Positions 4,919-5,857 of a stretch of 5,857 nucleotides of DNA are shown piece by piece. How positions within the stretch are numbered: position 1 is the stretch's first letter; the number at the start of each line of letters is the position of its first letter. The translations under genes were made by a program, and so were the position numbers. The DNA is from Bdellovibrionales bacterium (lineage in GTDB: Bacteria; Bdellovibrionota; Bdellovibrionia; Bdellovibrionales; UBA840), in assembly GCA_020434605.1 (NCBI GenBank), contig JAGRAL010000059.1, positions 1-5,857 on the forward strand. Reading direction: 5' to 3'. A model generated the notes under the pieces. The model did no database searches, was not told the origin of the DNA, and saw only the letters and a list, made by a program, of their open reading frames with translations.

Positions 4919-5440
4919 TTATTGATTAGCTTTTGATTGGTTGCTTCTAACACAATCATAGCAGATACTTTCACTTTTACAGTCTTCACAAAAACTTTCA
5001 TCTTCTATTAGCCCAGCACTTTTACAGGTTGTAAATGCAGTTGACCACTTTCTTCTATCGCTATATTGATCTTTCATGTACTCTACGAGTTTGACTGTAA
5101 TATCTTTAATGGTTTTTTTTGAACTTTTATCTGTGATAGCATTGCAAGAATTGTTATTGAAAGTGTAATCCCCCGTCGATGTGCTGACGTGTAATTCTCC
5201 ATTTGAGTCTACCCAAGAGATACTATCATTGTAACCAACATTTATTTTGTCAGGTCGAATTTCGGGATCTATTTTTGAAGTTCTAGAAGATTTTGATTTT
5301 TCACTGTACCTTAATAAAGTAAAGTCCGATTTAATAGCAGCCGCACAATCTGATATACTAGCTTATTTAGTATTTAAATTATCTTTTGCATATGACGTTG
5401 ATAAAAATCCAAACGTTATTAGAAGTAAACATATTTTCAC
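4919..5440 (-). pseudogene. Small Cys-rich secreted protein gene interrupted by an in-frame stop
   Basis: The frame starts at a GTG (5440-5438) with AAAGGAG 5 nt upstream. It encodes the signal peptide MKICLLLITFGFLSTSYA, then KDNLNTK, and then TAA at 5365-5363 (codon 26). Without a frame change the same frame stays open for 147 more codons to TAA at 4921-4919. The downstream part looks like real protein: SISDCAAAIKSDF, SWVDSNGELHVST, KLVEYMKDQYSDRRKW, and a tail with two CxxC pairs five residues apart (CEDC-KSESI-CYDC). One nonsense change, for example CAA to TAA, would explain the break. I do not recognise the family. No good start lies just after the stop; the first in-frame ATG is at about 5076. 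Less likely readings are stop-codon readthrough or a real 25-residue peptide. Confidence 0.72.
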
Positions 5441-5593
5441 AATCGCTCCTTTAGACATTGCTGATTGTAATATGGTTTTATGTTTGTGAGCTATTGGACT
5501 TAGGTATATAAATTGATGTCGTCAGCATCAAATCTAAGTTTTTAAGAGCCTTCCCAATTGGTGGATGTATAAATAGGCCCAAAAACGAGCTCC
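5441..5593. other. Intergenic stretch upstream of the broken secreted-protein gene
   Basis: No gene is supported. It holds the ribosome-binding site of the minus-strand pseudogene (5446-5450), then AT-rich DNA with a two-part dyad at 5498-5539, then the short palindrome CCAATTGG and sequence leading into the second leader repeat. TTGATG and TATATA on the minus strand could be promoter boxes, but their spacing of about 15 bp is short, so no promoter is called. Confidence 0.4.
5498..5539. repeat. Two-part inverted repeat upstream of the broken secreted-protein gene
   Basis: The outer arms ACTTAG (5498-5503) and CTAAGT (5534-5539) enclose the inner arms TTGATG (5513-5518) and CATCAA (5526-5531). 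On the plus strand T residues continue to 5543. The arms are short and the bulge is asymmetric. It could be an operator for the minus-strand gene or a weak terminator, and chance is possible. Confidence 0.3.
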
Positions 5594-5642
5594 TACCTAG
5601 GTCGAAAGTGACAGATTCACTGAAATTTAAAGGTGACAAGAT
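5594..5642 (+). repeat. Transposase leader repeat, copy B
   Basis: Matches 2097-2145 at 45 of 49 positions, including AAAGTGACA, the AGTGA-TCACT dyad and AAAGGTGACA. The differences include one base in the loop of the small dyad. Similarity falls away after it until the transposase start, so this block, not the whole upstream region, is under constraint. It is placed before the partial transposase at 5778 just as copy A is before the complete gene. Confidence 0.72.
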
Positions 5643-5777
5643 TACTGAAAAATAACATTATATGCACCCTAATGATATTAGCAAGCCATTCTGTCTACCC
5701 TTTATTTTACTTTAATAGTGTCTAGGGTAATAAACATGAATATGCTTTCTCTCAATTAAATTATTGGGAGATTAAAA

Positions 5778-5857
5778 ATGATTAACGGAGTAATTGTTTT
5801 GAACGATTCTGAATCCTTTAGGTATCAAATTATTATGAAATTTATTAGTGGTAAACT
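5778..5857 (+). CDS. ISNCY-type transposase, N-terminal part (3' end outside window)
   Basis: ATG at 5778 with GGGAG 7 nt upstream. The 26 visible codons, MINGVIVLNDSES then FRYQIIMKFISGKL, align without gaps to MIKDGALIMSSRE then NYKLQIITKYLSGHI of the complete transposase, and the leader repeat precedes both. It is too short to show the catalytic core, and it is diverged from the complete copy, so it is a separate family member. Whether it is full length is not visible. Confidence 0.82.
   Translation, partial: MINGVIVLNDSESFRYQIIMKFISGK

Noticed and set aside
5247..5489. Plus-strand 80-codon open frame
   Set aside because: It begins at a TTG without a clear ribosome-binding site and is antisense to the secreted-protein frame, whose signal peptide, ribosome-binding site and Cys pattern make the minus strand the real coding strand.
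1..5857. CRISPR array, tRNA or rRNA genes
   Set aside because: No regularly spaced repeats, tRNA cloverleaf or rRNA-like sequence was seen on either strand.

Overview
This looks like an accessory region of an AT-rich, probably Gram-negative bacterium. MerP has an export signal, and MerR has the three-cysteine layout of the Tn501/Tn21 type. Taxonomy cannot be fixed from the sequence. A Bdellovibrionota-like host is only a guess, from the low GC and the style of the secreted hypothetical proteins.

Layout, left to right: (1) the 3' end of a DDE transposase gene entering from the left edge (+), followed by a stem-loop; (2) a four-gene mercury operon on the minus strand, transcribed merR - merT - merP - AhpD-like thiol protein, with a clear MerR-type promoter/operator in front of merR; (3) a complete transposase gene of the ISNCY (IS1202-like) type (+), with a conserved leader repeat upstream and a stem-loop just after its stop; (4) a minus-strand gene for a secreted protein of unknown function; (5) a decayed transposase 3' end (+) with the same kind of stem-loop; (6) a minus-strand gene for a small cysteine-rich secreted protein, interrupted by one in-frame stop; (7) a second copy of the leader repeat and the first 26 codons of another transposase (+), running off the right edge.

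All four transposase copies or remnants point right and all six cargo genes point left, so each cargo block is convergent with the transposase to its left. The stem-loops lie between the convergent units. At the left edge, the last transposase codons also form an intrinsic terminator for the mer transcript coming the other way.

The mer operon has regulation (MerR), periplasmic capture (MerP) and inner-membrane uptake (MerT), but no mercuric reductase (merA) in the window. The slot after merP holds a CxxC AhpD/carboxymuconolactone-decarboxylase-family protein. It ends in a vicinal Cys-Cys pair, reminiscent of the C-terminal Cys pair of MerA. Whether it handles Hg(II) is inference, but it is the most interesting lead here. 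Other leads are inversion of the stem-loop interior between transposase copies, the missing inverted partner of the leader repeat, and the nonsense-interrupted secreted protein.
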